Made by a program: the position numbers and the translations under genes. 24,555 bases of DNA from Apostichopus parvimensis (taxonomy: Eukaryota > Echinodermata > Holothuroidea > Aspidochirotida > Stichopodidae), in the NCBI GenBank assembly GCA_000934455.1, contig KN884911.1, forward strand, positions 40,559-65,113, in the 5' to 3' direction. Positions within the stretch are counted from its first letter, which is position 1. Every line of letters begins with the position of its first letter. Under the pieces are notes generated by a model, which saw nothing but the letters and a program-made list of their open reading frames with translations, was not told the origin of the DNA and ran no database searches. Below, one piece after another: positions 1-9,558 of the stretch.

Positions 1-760
1 ATTTACTTGCACACGGGTCATTTCGTACTTTTTGGTGAAATTTGGCTCTTCCTGTAGGTTGTCATGGTGAAATCGTGCATTTCTTAGGGGTGTCCGAAAT
101 TAGCAGTGTTCCGAAATTAGCAATACTGACTATACTAATTAACTGTCCTAGGCTAAGCCAACCTAGTCACTCTTATACTAGGGTAAATCTCACTGCTAAG
201 CCTTACTTTGAAATTTTACCTTTGTTCTGTGCAATCGACAAAAATTCTGATGTTGGTAACTGTATTTTAACTGGAAACCAAAACGAAATCTCTGGTTATA
301 TGTCTTGCCACTTTTGTAAGTATCAGCAATTAGTGAGGCAAACTTTGTTTAACTTTCATTCCCTTCCGAACGTTGAGTAACCGCTTACGGGAGTCCGGAT
401 GTAGTATCACTCAGTAGTCATCGCTATAACAATTGCTTTTCATGGAACAAAACAGATTACAGTGAAATCTATCTATAGTGGTATGAATCAAATGACGTCA
501 TCGCTGTGCAGCGCTATTCACATTCAATATATATACAAAATACAGAAGCGCCTTGCAGTTGCACCTAAACTAATATTAATATAAATAATAATATACTAAC
601 TTAGGGGGGGGGGGCGGGGGTGATAAGGGCAGGCATTAATTTTGATAAGGTTATATGTTTCTAGTGGAGGTGCTTAAAGGTGTTTTGAGAGCAAGGAAAG
701 TGATAGTCATAGTTCTAACATTATCAGCAGGCATGCTAATTAGGTACATATAGTTTGAGG
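1..760. other. Gene-poor stretch, no recognised gene
   Basis: I see no supportable gene here. A 112-codon open frame at 42-380 (+) has no recognisable domain, and its length is near what chance gives in AT-rich DNA. A short phrase of the form CCGAAATTAGCA occurs twice in tandem near 89-125. A palindromic TGACGTCA lies at 493-500. A G11-C-G5 run sits at 604-620. The stretch just upstream of 767 may be the 5' part of the retrotransposon relic that follows, but no protein similarity is visible in it. Confidence 0.5.
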
Positions 761-766
761 AATAAA

Positions 767-1425
767 CTGAAGATTGTCTTTACCAATACTAGAAGTATTC
801 GTAAAAATTTTGCTGAATTTACTGTTCTTCTTGAGGATCTAAAACCTGATGTGTTTGGTATCATAGAATCTTGGTTAAGGTAGGACATTGATAGTGTTGA
901 GGATTCTTACCCAAGGTATGTTGTGTATCGTCAGGACAGGAGGGACACTCCTAATGGTATTGGCGGGGGAGTTTTACTGTATTGTAAGTGTTGAGAAGTC
1001 TCAGTTGCAATTAGGTTCATTTGTAAATTATGTCTGGTGCGAGTTGCCCACAGACAACTCCAAGAGGTCCAGTGATGTATGTTGGTGTTGTTTACCGTTC
1101 TCCTAACAGCAGCAAAGATAACGATATCTTAAGCTGTTTGATTCAATTAGAAAGGCTGCTAAAGGTGATGTTGTTATAATGGGTGACTTTAATTTTCCTG
1201 ACATTAATTGGATAGATGGTTCCAGTGGTAGGAAGGGTAATAACTTTCTAGATGTTGTGCAAGATTGCTTTCCACATCAGCGTGTTACTTTCCCTATACT
1301 AGGGAGATAACATCCTGGATCTTGTCTTGAGTTCTGATCCAAGCAATGTTGTTGATTTGACGGGTCTAGGAAAACTATAGGAACTAGCCGCGATCATGCA
1401 TGATCACTAGCTTTCACAGTTCTAT
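767..1425 (+). mobile_element. Decayed LINE (non-LTR retrotransposon) endonuclease domain
   Basis: Translated in pieces, this stretch gives the apurinic-endonuclease-like domain that opens ORF2 of many LINEs of the CR1/L2/Jockey type. Pieces in order are: a segment with KPDVFGIIESWL (about 835-880); YRQDRRDTPNGIGGGVLLYCK (around 925-990); VGVVYRSPNSS (around 1080-1115); VVIMGDFNFPDINW with the GDFN catalytic-type motif at 1182-1193; and NILDLVLSSDPSNVVDL from 1309. A further trace resembling the GTSDH...LAFTV end of the domain lies near 1380-1425. The copy is dead: there is an in-frame TAG at 881-883, and the frame changes about four times (frame 2, then 3, 1, 3, 1). No reverse transcriptase part is visible downstream, so it is 5'-domain-only or internally truncated. 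The family assignment within non-LTR elements is uncertain. Confidence 0.85.
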
Positions 1426-1596
1426 TACTGATAATCTCTTCAGCACATGTGGGGAAAGTGTGACCCGCGGCTGAGGTCATATCGATCGAGGATTTGAAAC
1501 TCCCACATTATAACGCATCCTGTGGGAACCTAGAAGAAAAAAAAACATGAAATATATATTTACAGACAGTTACACTTTTCGGAGTTTGTATATATA

Positions 1597-1604
1597 AGAC
1601 CAAG
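1597..1604. repeat. Left target-site duplication of the hAT element
   Basis: AGACCAAG directly abuts the left terminal inverted repeat and is identical to 2158-2165 on the other side. Confidence 0.85.
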
Positions 1605-2157
1605 CATAGGCGTAGGAGGCGGGTGGGGCTGGGGGCTGCAGCCCCCCCTCCCAACCATTTTTTCGGGTGAAAATTCGGGCAAAATGCTAAGAATTTTTCG
1701 GGCACCTGCTGAAAGAAGAATAATTTGCAATGTGTTTTTCAATTTTTTTCGTGAAAATTTGGGCAATATGCTGAGAATTTTGCGGGCACCTACTGAAAGA
1801 AGAATAATTTGCAGTGTGTTTTACACTTTTTTGGTGCAAAATTCGGCATTATGCTGAGAATTTTTCGGGCACCTACTGAAAGAAGAATAATTTGCAATGT
1901 GTTTTTCAATGGTTAAACTTATGTTCTTATGATCATTATTGTTGTAACGACTTTCCCAATAATTCTAACCAATATGGAAGGGTAATAACACGGAAAATGA
2001 TTGTATGTTATTGGCATGTGATCAAATAACCGATGAATGCCTATATGATATGCACATTAACATGTTGAACGTGCGCGTAGCGCGCAAAAAAATTTGGTTA
2101 TATTTTTCGGGCAAGTCGTTACAGCCCCCCAAATCAAATTAGGCTCCTACGCCTATG
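1605..2157. mobile_element. Non-autonomous hAT-type element (MITE-like), complete
   Basis: The element is bounded by perfect 14-bp terminal inverted repeats, CATAGGCGTAGGAG at 1605-1618 and CTCCTACGCCTATG at 2144-2157. These are flanked by an identical 8-bp direct repeat AGACCAAG at 1597-1604 and 2158-2165. An 8-bp target duplication with ends beginning CA is typical of hAT transposons. The 553-bp interior has no transposase frame, so movement would need a transposase supplied elsewhere. Just inside the left end lies a 16-bp perfect palindrome GGGGGCTGCAGCCCCC (1631-1646), followed by three tandem ~85-bp units. A CGCGCGT-like patch (GTGCGCGTAGCGCGC, about 2070-2085) lies toward the right end. 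The exact match of the flanking repeats suggests the insertion is not very old. Confidence 0.87.
1658..1910. repeat. Three tandem ~85-bp units inside the hAT element
   Basis: The units begin at the T-runs near 1658, 1743 and 1827. Each has the order: T-run, a GTGAAAATTYGGGCA-like phrase, ATGCTGAGAATTTT, CGGGCACCTACTGAAAGAAG, then AATAATTTGCAATGTGTTTT. They differ by scattered substitutions and small indels. Subterminal tandem repeats of this kind occur in other hAT elements and may be transposase binding arrays or simple expansions. Confidence 0.85.
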
Positions 2158-2165
2158 AGACCAAG
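2158..2165. repeat. Right target-site duplication of the hAT element
   Basis: AGACCAAG directly abuts the right terminal inverted repeat and is identical to 1597-1604. Confidence 0.85.
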
Positions 2166-2169
2166 CCTA

Positions 2170-3474
2170 TTAATGAAGGAATAGTGACAAGATGGACAAT
2201 CTAGGCTTCATGTATCAGACGTTTCTCTAGTTTTATTTCTAATATATCCCATGACTATTTTCGTAGTGTTTGTTACCAAAGTAGATATACATAAACGGGC
2301 CTGTGGACAATACATAAAAAAGGTCCGATGTGGCCCGCAAGATCAATACCTTGCCCTGCATTCCTGCTCTATAGTGGATCATGTGAGATGAATTTATATA
2401 GAAATACAAAAAAAAAGTAATTGTAGAAAGTGTTCTGTTAGCTTTATATATACCTTCAATCAGTGTCACAGATAACCGCATGAAAATTGAAGGGAAAAAA
2501 GTAAAAGAAAAATATTTACATTATATACGGTAGTTATGCGATGATATACTACAACTTCATTGGCTACAACTTAAAAATTGGATTAAAAGTTCAGGACAAG
2601 AAAACTTTAATTTATACGGTACGATTTAAAAGTTATGGTGTCCCTAATTATTATGAAGAACTATACAAAGATAGGAGAAAACGTTTCAGAATCTCGATAA
2701 CAATTCTATTGAAAATTGAAATAATTGCTAACCCTCTAATTTATTTTGAGACAAAACTGATGGTATCTAATATTTTTTACAATCAACATACAAATCGAAG
2801 GATACGCCGGTCAAATCGGCAAGCGATGGAAGCATAATATTGTGTAGAATCTTTCGCAGTCGTACATAGAGAAAGAGCACCACCATTTATATCATCTAAG
2901 ATCAACCCTCGCGGGCAGCGCGCAACGGGTAAGGAAGAAAAGTTGGCAAAAAAAAGGAAATAACAAAAAAATCCTAAGTTCAAAATTCAAAATAATTGGC
3001 CAATAAGAAACAACCAAAAGGGTGGAAACAACCAAAACAAGCCAAGAAGAACGCAACCCCCTCAATCAAAACCAAACAAATGGTATAACAAATCCTAAAA
3101 AAAAAAAGAAACAAGACCCGTTCCTTTTAAAAAAAAAACAACCAAACTTGCCGACACCATTTGTCCTTGAGAAAACTTGTAATACATTATATCGTTTGAG
3201 GCGATAAAAGTCTTATATTATGATTTGCAGGTGTTACTGAAGAAGAGACTTAAATGGTCCGTGTATACGGTAGACTAAGTAGTCCAGTCACTTTGATTTA
3301 TGAGCCTCTGATGTTTGAAAGGTAATTTCGACTAAAAGCCCTAAGCTGTAACCAGTGCTGATGTGTATATAAAGCAGTGGTCTATATAAACCGGTCCATA
3401 AACCATATCATAATTAAATATATATGTTTGCAGTCATCCTTTTCAGTGTACAACTTCCGACCTCAATTCGGGTC
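2170..3474. other. AT-rich gene-poor interval downstream of the receptor gene
   Basis: No recognised gene. A 98-codon open frame at 2541-2837 (+) is Lys/Ile/Tyr-rich, lacks any recognisable domain and looks like chance in AT-rich DNA. A-rich low-complexity stretches lie around 2945-3150. This interval should contain the 3' UTR of the minus-strand receptor gene, but no AATAAA is seen on the minus strand close to its stop. A CATAAA variant near 3297 is the nearest weak candidate. Confidence 0.45.
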
Positions 3475-6222
3475 TTATTCGTAATCTGTCGGATCTTGTA
3501 AATGCAAAGAGCTGTACGTATCGTGCCTAGCACGAGACTGTGGATCAAGATCAGCATACGTCTCTGTGTCTCGTCGAACTGGACGTGCATTCACATATTC
3601 TGAATCGACAGCGCTGTTTCTGTGGGAGCCCGAGGAGGAAAGCGCCGAGTCTGATTCCGACGTATTCTCGGTGCTTTCCTCGACGATTTCGTCATCTCCG
3701 GTGGATTCGTACACTATCGTTGGAACCTCCGAAACTCTAATGGGAACTTCTCCGCTGTCGTAATAATTGACCTCTGACACGGTACGCGGTCGCTCAAAAA
3801 ATGATTCTCTTCGGTTACCTTGTGCAGGCCTTCGCGTCGACCTCCAGCTAAGAAAAGCGCAGAATGCTATCGTACAAAGAGCCACAGTGACTTGAAAAGT
3901 GATAAGAACGGCTACTGCGACAGGCACACGTGTACATGTAACCGTCTCGCTGGCTTCGTATCCCTCAATGTCGGTCTTATCAAACGGACTACTTGTAGCT
4001 TTTATCGGCGAGGAAGCTTCATCCGACGTTAACATGTCTCCACTTGTGGTGACGAAGTTCATTTCCGGTATCTGATGGCATGGACACGATACGCGTAAAT
4101 CCACTGACGTCACAGAAGGGTCCTCCATATACTGCGCTTTTACACAGTGGTATGTACCTTGATCTGACGCTTCCACGCGCGCGATAGACAACGTGCCATT
4201 CTTCGATTTAGTGAATCTGTTCATACTAGCTACTTCAACCCACTGTCCAGAAGGTGACAACCATTTTGTGTCGGATAAGTAGTTGCGAAGCGGTGCTAAG
4301 ATAGATACCGGGCATTCTAGTTGTACTAGCTCGCCTACCATAACTATGCGGACCTCGTCAGGTTGAAAGCTGTCATTGAATAAATGCAAGTCATTTCTGT
4401 CAGGTTTTTGGAAATTGTTAAAAGTTCTCTCGGCATAAACTCGTTCTGGATCTGCAGTTGACATATCTTCCAAAATAGGTGTAAGATAGGTGCCTAGCAA
4501 CTCACCTCTCAGAGGTGCGCGCATTGGTTTTGCATCGGACGCAACGTGTATTGATGATGTCTCCACTTGAGAGTAGACACCATTTTGATTAGATGTCATA
4601 ACATTAGATTCGCGACTCTCATGTGAAGGAGTTATTGGAACGCTGGGTTCTTCAGGTTGCGTGCTTAATAGCCAGTTCTGCTGGTTGCTAGGCAACGTGG
4701 CCTCATATTCACTCTCTGTTATCACAGGATGGTCTTCTAGTATACGTCTGTCGTTATTTGGAAATTTTGTAACCGTCTGAAATGTATTGGGCATGGAAGA
4801 ATCATTCAAGGGACGAACCACATTAGAAAGTGTGACGTCACTGCCGTCCCTAACAACTCCATCAGGGACCGTCTGCGATTGCAAGTTGGTATTCAACGTG
4901 TCGCTATCAGCTTTAGAAACAGTTTCCGTTAAGGTTGATGACGTCACCAGTTGTCCCTCTTCATTTGGCCTGTTTGTATACGATAAGTCCGTGGTGACGT
5001 TGTCATCTGTCAAATAAGGCATGACCGTCGGTTTTTCTTGTTTTTCATTTGACGTCGGATTAATGGTGGCGGTCGACGCAACTGCATTTTCCTTTTCAAT
5101 TCTAGTGGTGCCTTCCCTCGCTACCGATATGTCCACTGTACCGCTTGTAGCTGCATATTGTGACCATATTTCTGTTCTACTACTCAAGGGCATATCTATG
5201 GAAGTTCTTGGGTCAGACATGGATGTCGATGCCGACGTCATGATGCCCGGTGACGACATTATTGCATCATGAGCAGTGATTTGTTGAATGTTGTCCGTTG
5301 CCGTGGTTACTTCAATGTCACTAGATACACTCTCGTAGCTGTTGCTCTCAAATCCGTTACACCGCAACTGTTTTCTTATCGAACCAAGCAGTCTTCCCGT
5401 CATCCTTAGCGGCTGTGAACATTCTCCAGATTTTCTGTATGAATCGTCGTCACCCTGTGCAGCACGGTACCATTGTCTCACAAACTCCAAACTACAATCA
5501 CAATACAAAGGATTACCTCTCAAACTCAGGTCTTCGAGATCGGTTAACGTCCCGAGAAATTCCGGAAGAGACGCGATTTTATTATTAGCCAATGACAGTG
5601 TTTGTAAGCTGACAAGAGTAGTGAAGGATCCATAATAAACTGTATGAATTTTGTTCGAATCTAAATCCAAGGTCACCAAACTAGTGACGTGTGCAAACGC
5701 ATCCGGGTACACCACTTGGATGGCATTATGATGAAGCTTTAAAATTTTAAGGTTCGGCAATAATCGGAATGTTCCGGCCTGTATGTCGTTGATCCTATTT
5801 CTCGACAAAATCAAGGATCTTAAATTAAGTAGTCCTTCGAATACTCCTGCTCGTAATATCTCCAGCCTATTGTCACGCAAATCTAACGTCTGCAGATATC
5901 GTAAACCTTGGAACGCCCAAGGAGACAAACCTTGGATGGAATTCGACTTAATGTCCAATGTGTTCAGATTTGGAAAGCTTTGAAAAGCCAGTGGACCGAC
6001 AGTTGTTATGTTATTTATAGAAAGATCCAAAGTCCTCGTTCTATCTATACAACATGGCTTTGGTATGCATGTTAATGAGATTCCGGTACAGGAGAACCTC
6101 AACTGGGACGGCACATAGTTACACTCAAGTCCACAAGGTCTGATGAAGAAACTAGTGGTTGGACCAATCAGGAGAAGACATTGCACGATGACGTCGAATG
6201 ACGTCACAGTTACTCGTACCAT
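3475..6222 (-). CDS. LRR-Ig transmembrane receptor with tyrosine-motif (ITAM-like) cytoplasmic tail
   Basis: A single uninterrupted 915-residue frame begins at an ATG in good context (GACCATGG) and ends in TAA. Reading the protein: a hydrophobic signal segment at about residues 9-25; a cysteine-rich LRR N-cap (Cys30, 34, 45, 52, 57, 58); about eight LRRs from 61 to 238 with LxxLxLxxNxI cores; and an LRR C-cap starting NPLYCDCSLEFVRQW (about 237-288). A Ser/Thr-rich, probably glycosylated stalk of more than 300 residues follows. One Ig domain spans about 625-713 (Cys637, Trp654, DQGTYHC with Cys693). The membrane helix is at about 767-793 and is followed by basic residues. The cytoplasmic tail (794-915) carries Tyr820, 821, 838, 876, 889, 903 and 914. 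YVNA at 876 fits the Grb2-type YxN motif, and YADL (889) plus YSSL (903) lie 10 residues apart. LRR-plus-Ig surface proteins (LRIG, LINGO and AMIGO types) act in adhesion, growth-factor or immune signalling, but this one is not a clear orthologue of any. A ligand cannot be read from the sequence. Confidence 0.93.
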   Translation of the reverse strand: MVRVTVTSFDVIVQCLLLIGPTTSFFIRPCGLECNYVPSQLRFSCTGISLTCIPKPCCIDRTRTLDLSINNITTVGPLAFQSFPNLNTLDIKSNSIQGLSPWAFQGLRYLQTLDLRDNRLEILRAGVFEGLLNLRSLILSRNRINDIQAGTFRLLPNLKILKLHHNAIQVVYPDAFAHVTSLVTLDLDSNKIHTVYYGSFTTLVSLQTLSLANNKIASLPEFLGTLTDLEDLSLRGNPLYCDCSLEFVRQWYRAAQGDDDSYRKSGECSQPLRMTGRLLGSIRKQLRCNGFESNSYESVSSDIEVTTATDNIQQITAHDAIMSSPGIMTSASTSMSDPRTSIDMPLSSRTEIWSQYAATSGTVDISVAREGTTRIEKENAVASTATINPTSNEKQEKPTVMPYLTDDNVTTDLSYTNRPNEEGQLVTSSTLTETVSKADSDTLNTNLQSQTVPDGVVRDGSDVTLSNVVRPLNDSSMPNTFQTVTKFPNNDRRILEDHPVITESEYEATLPSNQQNWLLSTQPEEPSVPITPSHESRESNVMTSNQNGVYSQVETSSIHVASDAKPMRAPLRGELLGTYLTPILEDMSTADPERVYAERTFNNFQKPDRNDLHLFNDSFQPDEVRIVMVGELVQLECPVSILAPLRNYLSDTKWLSPSGQWVEVASMNRFTKSKNGTLSIARVEASDQGTYHCVKAQYMEDPSVTSVDLRVSCPCHQIPEMNFVTTSGDMLTSDEASSPIKATSSPFDKTDIEGYEASETVTCTRVPVAVAVLITFQVTVALCTIAFCAFLSWRSTRRPAQGNRRESFFERPRTVSEVNYYDSGEVPIRVSEVPTIVYESTGDDEIVEESTENTSESDSALSSSGSHRNSAVDSEYVNARPVRRDTETYADLDPQSRARHDTYSSLHLQDPTDYE

Positions 6223-6352
6223 GGTCTTTAACTATCAAGAAAATAAAGGAAAAAATATTGTATCATTGACATGATCATCAATTAAAATGAAATACATTTG
6301 CGATACGTGTAAAGTCCCCACTGACGTAACTAAAGCTCAGTGGTCACGTCAC
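6189..6352. promoter_or_regulatory. Cluster of CRE/ATF-like sites around the receptor gene start
   Basis: TGACGTCG (6189-6196), palindromic TGACGTCA (6199-6206), TGACGTAA (6322-6329) and, on the reverse strand, TGACGTGA (6344-6351) lie within 165 bp around the receptor ATG. CREB/ATF and bZIP factors bind such octamers. The first two lie inside the coding sequence. The others lie upstream, but also inside the possible divergent exon at 6287-6391. Regulation is therefore an inference only. No TATA box is evident. Confidence 0.35.
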
Positions 6353-6391
6353 TTCGTTAATATTCATCAGATGAACTCCTTAAGGTCACAG
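6287..6391 (+). CDS. Possible first coding exon with one C2H2-like zinc finger (divergent gene)
   Basis: From ATG at 6287 the plus strand reads 35 codons without a stop, to CAG|GTAGGC, a plausible splice donor at 6391/6392. Within it Cys5, Cys8, His22 and His27 form C-x2-C-x13-H-x4-H (YICDTC ... WSRHFVNIH), close to the C2H2 finger pattern. The exon would be phase 0 and begins only 65 bp from the receptor ATG on the other strand, so the two would share a bidirectional promoter. Against it: it is short, no later exons are recognisable in this window, and similar lone fingers occur in transposon proteins. The frame runs into a stop just after the proposed donor (AATTGA region), so splicing would be required. 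Treat it as a hypothesis. Confidence 0.3.
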
Positions 6392-6907
6392 GTAGGCATA
6401 AATTGAAACGATTTATAAAACTTTCTATACGTCTTTCTTACGGGTGTTGGGGGGGAAGGGGGGGTGGGGGATGCTAAGTCTGAAAGTAATGAAAATATCC
6501 GTGTAGAATCTGTGTGATAGTTAGTGTTCTTTTGTGTGAAAAATAATCTACAAGCGTTACCTAATCACCCAAACTCTCTCAACCCCCTCCCCCAATTTCA
6601 CTCACAACCCCCGCTATTCATTGTCCGTCTAACCGTCTTTTTAGACTGCTTAACATTCTCACTTTTGAGTTACATCATCCAAAATTCCATTTAGCATATT
6701 ATTGCGATAGTCATTATCTCCACATTGTCTATTAAAATCCCTCGTTGGTTATTTACAGGAAGTGTTAATCGAAATAAATTAAACGAACTTCCAGGTATAT
6801 GATTCCATGATATCCGAAAAACAGTTACTAATTATACATAACCATAATTATACATTAATTAACTAATTATTTACATGAATGTTATCAAGGTAATGTTACA
6901 AGTCTGT

Positions 6908-6986
6908 CTCAAGGATACATAACTAGTTTCAAGGATACATAAGGATACATTCAAGGATACTCAAGGATAGTACATAACTAGTTTCA
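6908..6986. repeat. Short AAGGATAC repeat cluster
   Basis: AAGGATAC begins at 6911, 6931, 6941 and 6953, with AAGGATAG at 6963. The longer phrase ACATAACTAGTTTCA occurs twice, after the first and after the last unit. This looks like local slippage or segmental duplication of a ~20-50-bp phrase. Confidence 0.75.
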
Positions 6987-7459
6987 TTCAGCTTGAACGA
7001 TGCTTTTCTAGAAGATGTATAACGATTCAGCGTAGAAGACGGTGGGTTGGGAGGGGTGCGGAGGGGTGGGGGAGGGAACGGCTGGGCTAGGGAGTGAATG
7101 ACGAACTGGAGATGGAGGTGCAGCAGCAAGTAAGGAGGAACACAATACTCTGGTCTTGTGAGGTGTTTATACATGATGTTGGTATATTTGGGGAGGGGAG
7201 GGAGGGGGAAGTAGTCCCCATGTCCGTGTACCTCGTCCTGGCTAAGGACCTGCAGGGGGAAGGAGGGGGAATGCAAAAAACATCAAAGACACATATCGTC
7301 ATGTTTGATTTAAGACGTGATTGTTATATAACATAGAGAAGGAAACCACTCTGCTTATTGACAGCGAAAACTATACTTTCTTTTACAAATACATTCATTG
7401 AAGTTTTTATATCCATATATAAGGACCCATTCAGGCGATTATGATTCCACTCAGTATAC

Positions 7460-7510
7460 TCTTTTTTTTTTCTTTTCTTTTTTTTTTTTCTTTTTTTTTT
7501 TTTCTTTTTT
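7460..7510 (+). repeat. Polypyrimidine (T-rich with single C) low-complexity tract
   Basis: About 50 bases of T interrupted only by single C residues. It could be an A-rich retroposon tail on the minus strand, but no element body is recognised next to it. Confidence 0.8.
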
Positions 7511-9088
7511 GCGAGCCTGCGATAACTTCAGCAAGACTTAGCCGAGTACTACTCAAAATTAGGTTGTTATTAAGCAAGATACTTTTTTAATTAAGGTGGT
7601 TCCACAAAAATGAATGTTAATTAATGCAGGGGTGGTATACCAGGGTTCTAAAACGAAGGGTGGGGAAATCAGTTGGGTGGTTGAAGGCAACTCCGATCAT
7701 TGGGGTAGGGGAGGGGGTGAGATTTTAGACGGAAAAGGGCGCATTCCGAGGTACTTGTATATATAAGGTATAAATTCGGATTTATAATCAAGTCTAAAAC
7801 GCAAATTTGAACTGCTGTTAATTTCTGTGTGGATATATACCCCACCCGGCCAACTTTACCCCTAGGATCCGGGCCTGAATTAATTAGAGGCTGATAGCGA
7901 TTCTAAAAAAAAAAATCCTTTTCGGTGTTGATTACAAGCGAAAAGCGAACCGGATTTTTGTTTAAAGTTTTTTGAAGAAATCAAAAGCTCAAAATGTTTC
8001 CATTAATGTTTTTAATTAAACAAGTTCTATTATAGAGTCCCACACTTTCACAGTAAAATATGTACTTCATATAGGAAGCCCTAGGGGCGAGATCGCTTTG
8101 ATTACTAAAATTTTGCCCTCATAGGGAAAAACTTTCGGTTGTTGTACGCGAATATTTAAATACAGAACTTGGTTTGTTTCATATTTAACCCAGATATAGG
8201 ACACGGGTGAGAGGCCATTTGCCCTGAAAACAAAATTTGTAACATCTCAATTTGTCAATCAGAATAAATCAATTTTGACACGTTGCGGGAAATACTTTGT
8301 ACATCAACGTTGGCCCCTTGAACAGCTTGCCGCCAAATAAGTGATTCACTGGGACCAGTTCTCAAATGAACATTTCTAGCTATCAACTAAAATTACGATT
8401 TAATAATAGAAATTCGCATATTGAAATTTTGCATATGGCTCTTTCAAATCGAGGTCACCAGAGGTTACAAGGTATACTCTGTAAGGATATAAACTCTGGT
8501 TGGACTCAACTTCAAATATATAAAGGGACACGTAATGATAATGAAAACTGCGTCATATTTTGCATGTCCATGACAGCCGGCAACTATATATCACAGACGA
8601 AATATGTCTCTGAAAATTTGAATAGTTAATAGTTTTGAATGCGTTACTCATTTGGGTTGTTTTTTTTTTGGGGGGGGGGGGGACTAGCCTGTTACTATTA
8701 TGAAAGCCGTCACTTAACTATACTTTCAAAGCTTTTAAAGATACGGACTAATTTTATAACAAGCATTTCAAGACGCAAATGGTATCTTCGCACAAAAATA
8801 AAATAGTTTAACTTGATTTTGAACCATTACTGAGTCCATCCTTGCATGCGATAATTATAAACTCATGTTGGCCGTAAAACGATGGTTATTATCGCCGAAA
8901 TTCCCTCTTCTGATGTACAAGGCCCTGGTAGACCGAGGAGGGTGTGTGTGAGGGGCGGTTGGTGGGGGAGGGGGAGCGGCCAGTATGTGTCTCTGACGTA
9001 AAATGTAACGTAAATATTGGGAAAAGCCTTCACTTTAAGTACTTCACACACTTCATGTTAAGCTCTCATAGCTTGGGTAGGCCGTACC

Positions 9089-9186
9089 AAGAACAGGATT
9101 GAATCGAAAATGGTTAAATGCCTCAATATTTCTACGAATCAAGAAATGTTTAGGTGATTAGTTATTGGATCTGTTTCATAACCTAT
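9089..9186 (+). repeat. Direct repeat, copy 1 (~98 bp)
   Basis: It begins AAGAACAGGATTGAATCGAA and ends ...AACCTAT. It matches copy 2 at 9559-9657 in the same orientation with scattered differences and one or two single-base gaps. Sequence on either side is unrelated. The copies are about 470 bp apart. No TG...CA ends, inverted repeats or coding potential are seen, so the family is unknown. Confidence 0.85.
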
Positions 9187-9558
9187 GGATATGTATAGCC
9201 ATTTTTTTTTATTTATTGATGGATTTAAAATTCCTATTAAAAATCTTTTGACATGAATACTTTTACGTCAGAATTCCACATCTGTAAAAAAAAAGTGTAT
9301 ATGCCCCTAATTGTTGTTATTCACATATACGCTGACAGTAATTAAGGTTAAATATTATCGTAAGCGTTGCCAGAATATCTAACTTAGAGCTACAATGAAG
9401 CACATATCACAAACTTTATAGTCACATCACTATACGGTGATTTTAATATCCGAATTTTGCTCGCTCATGTAGGGTATTAGCTGCATGTCTGTTTGTCTTT
9501 ATAGCGAGTCGTGCGACTGCAGCACGTTTTCAGCACGTTTTATTCAAATGTTATCTTT

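Larger units (their letters stand above)
6400..8640. other. Gene-poor interval with G-rich and pyrimidine low-complexity tracts
   Basis: No supportable gene. It holds G-rich tracts at about 6445-6475, 7035-7075, 7190-7210 and 7250-7270, an AAGGATAC repeat cluster at 6908-6986, and a T/C tract at about 7460-7510. The open frames at 6929-7276 (-) and 7094-7336 (+) overlap these G-rich tracts and are low-complexity by-products. The 87-codon frame at 8366-8629 (+) has a mixed composition but no recognisable domain, and I do not call it. Confidence 0.5.

Noticed and set aside
42-380. 112-codon plus-strand open frame
   Set aside because: No domain or family resemblance, and the length is near chance for AT-rich DNA.
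3540-5983. Several plus-strand open frames of 65-97 codons opposite the receptor gene
   Set aside because: They are complements of a clearly coding minus-strand frame with recognisable LRR and Ig domains.
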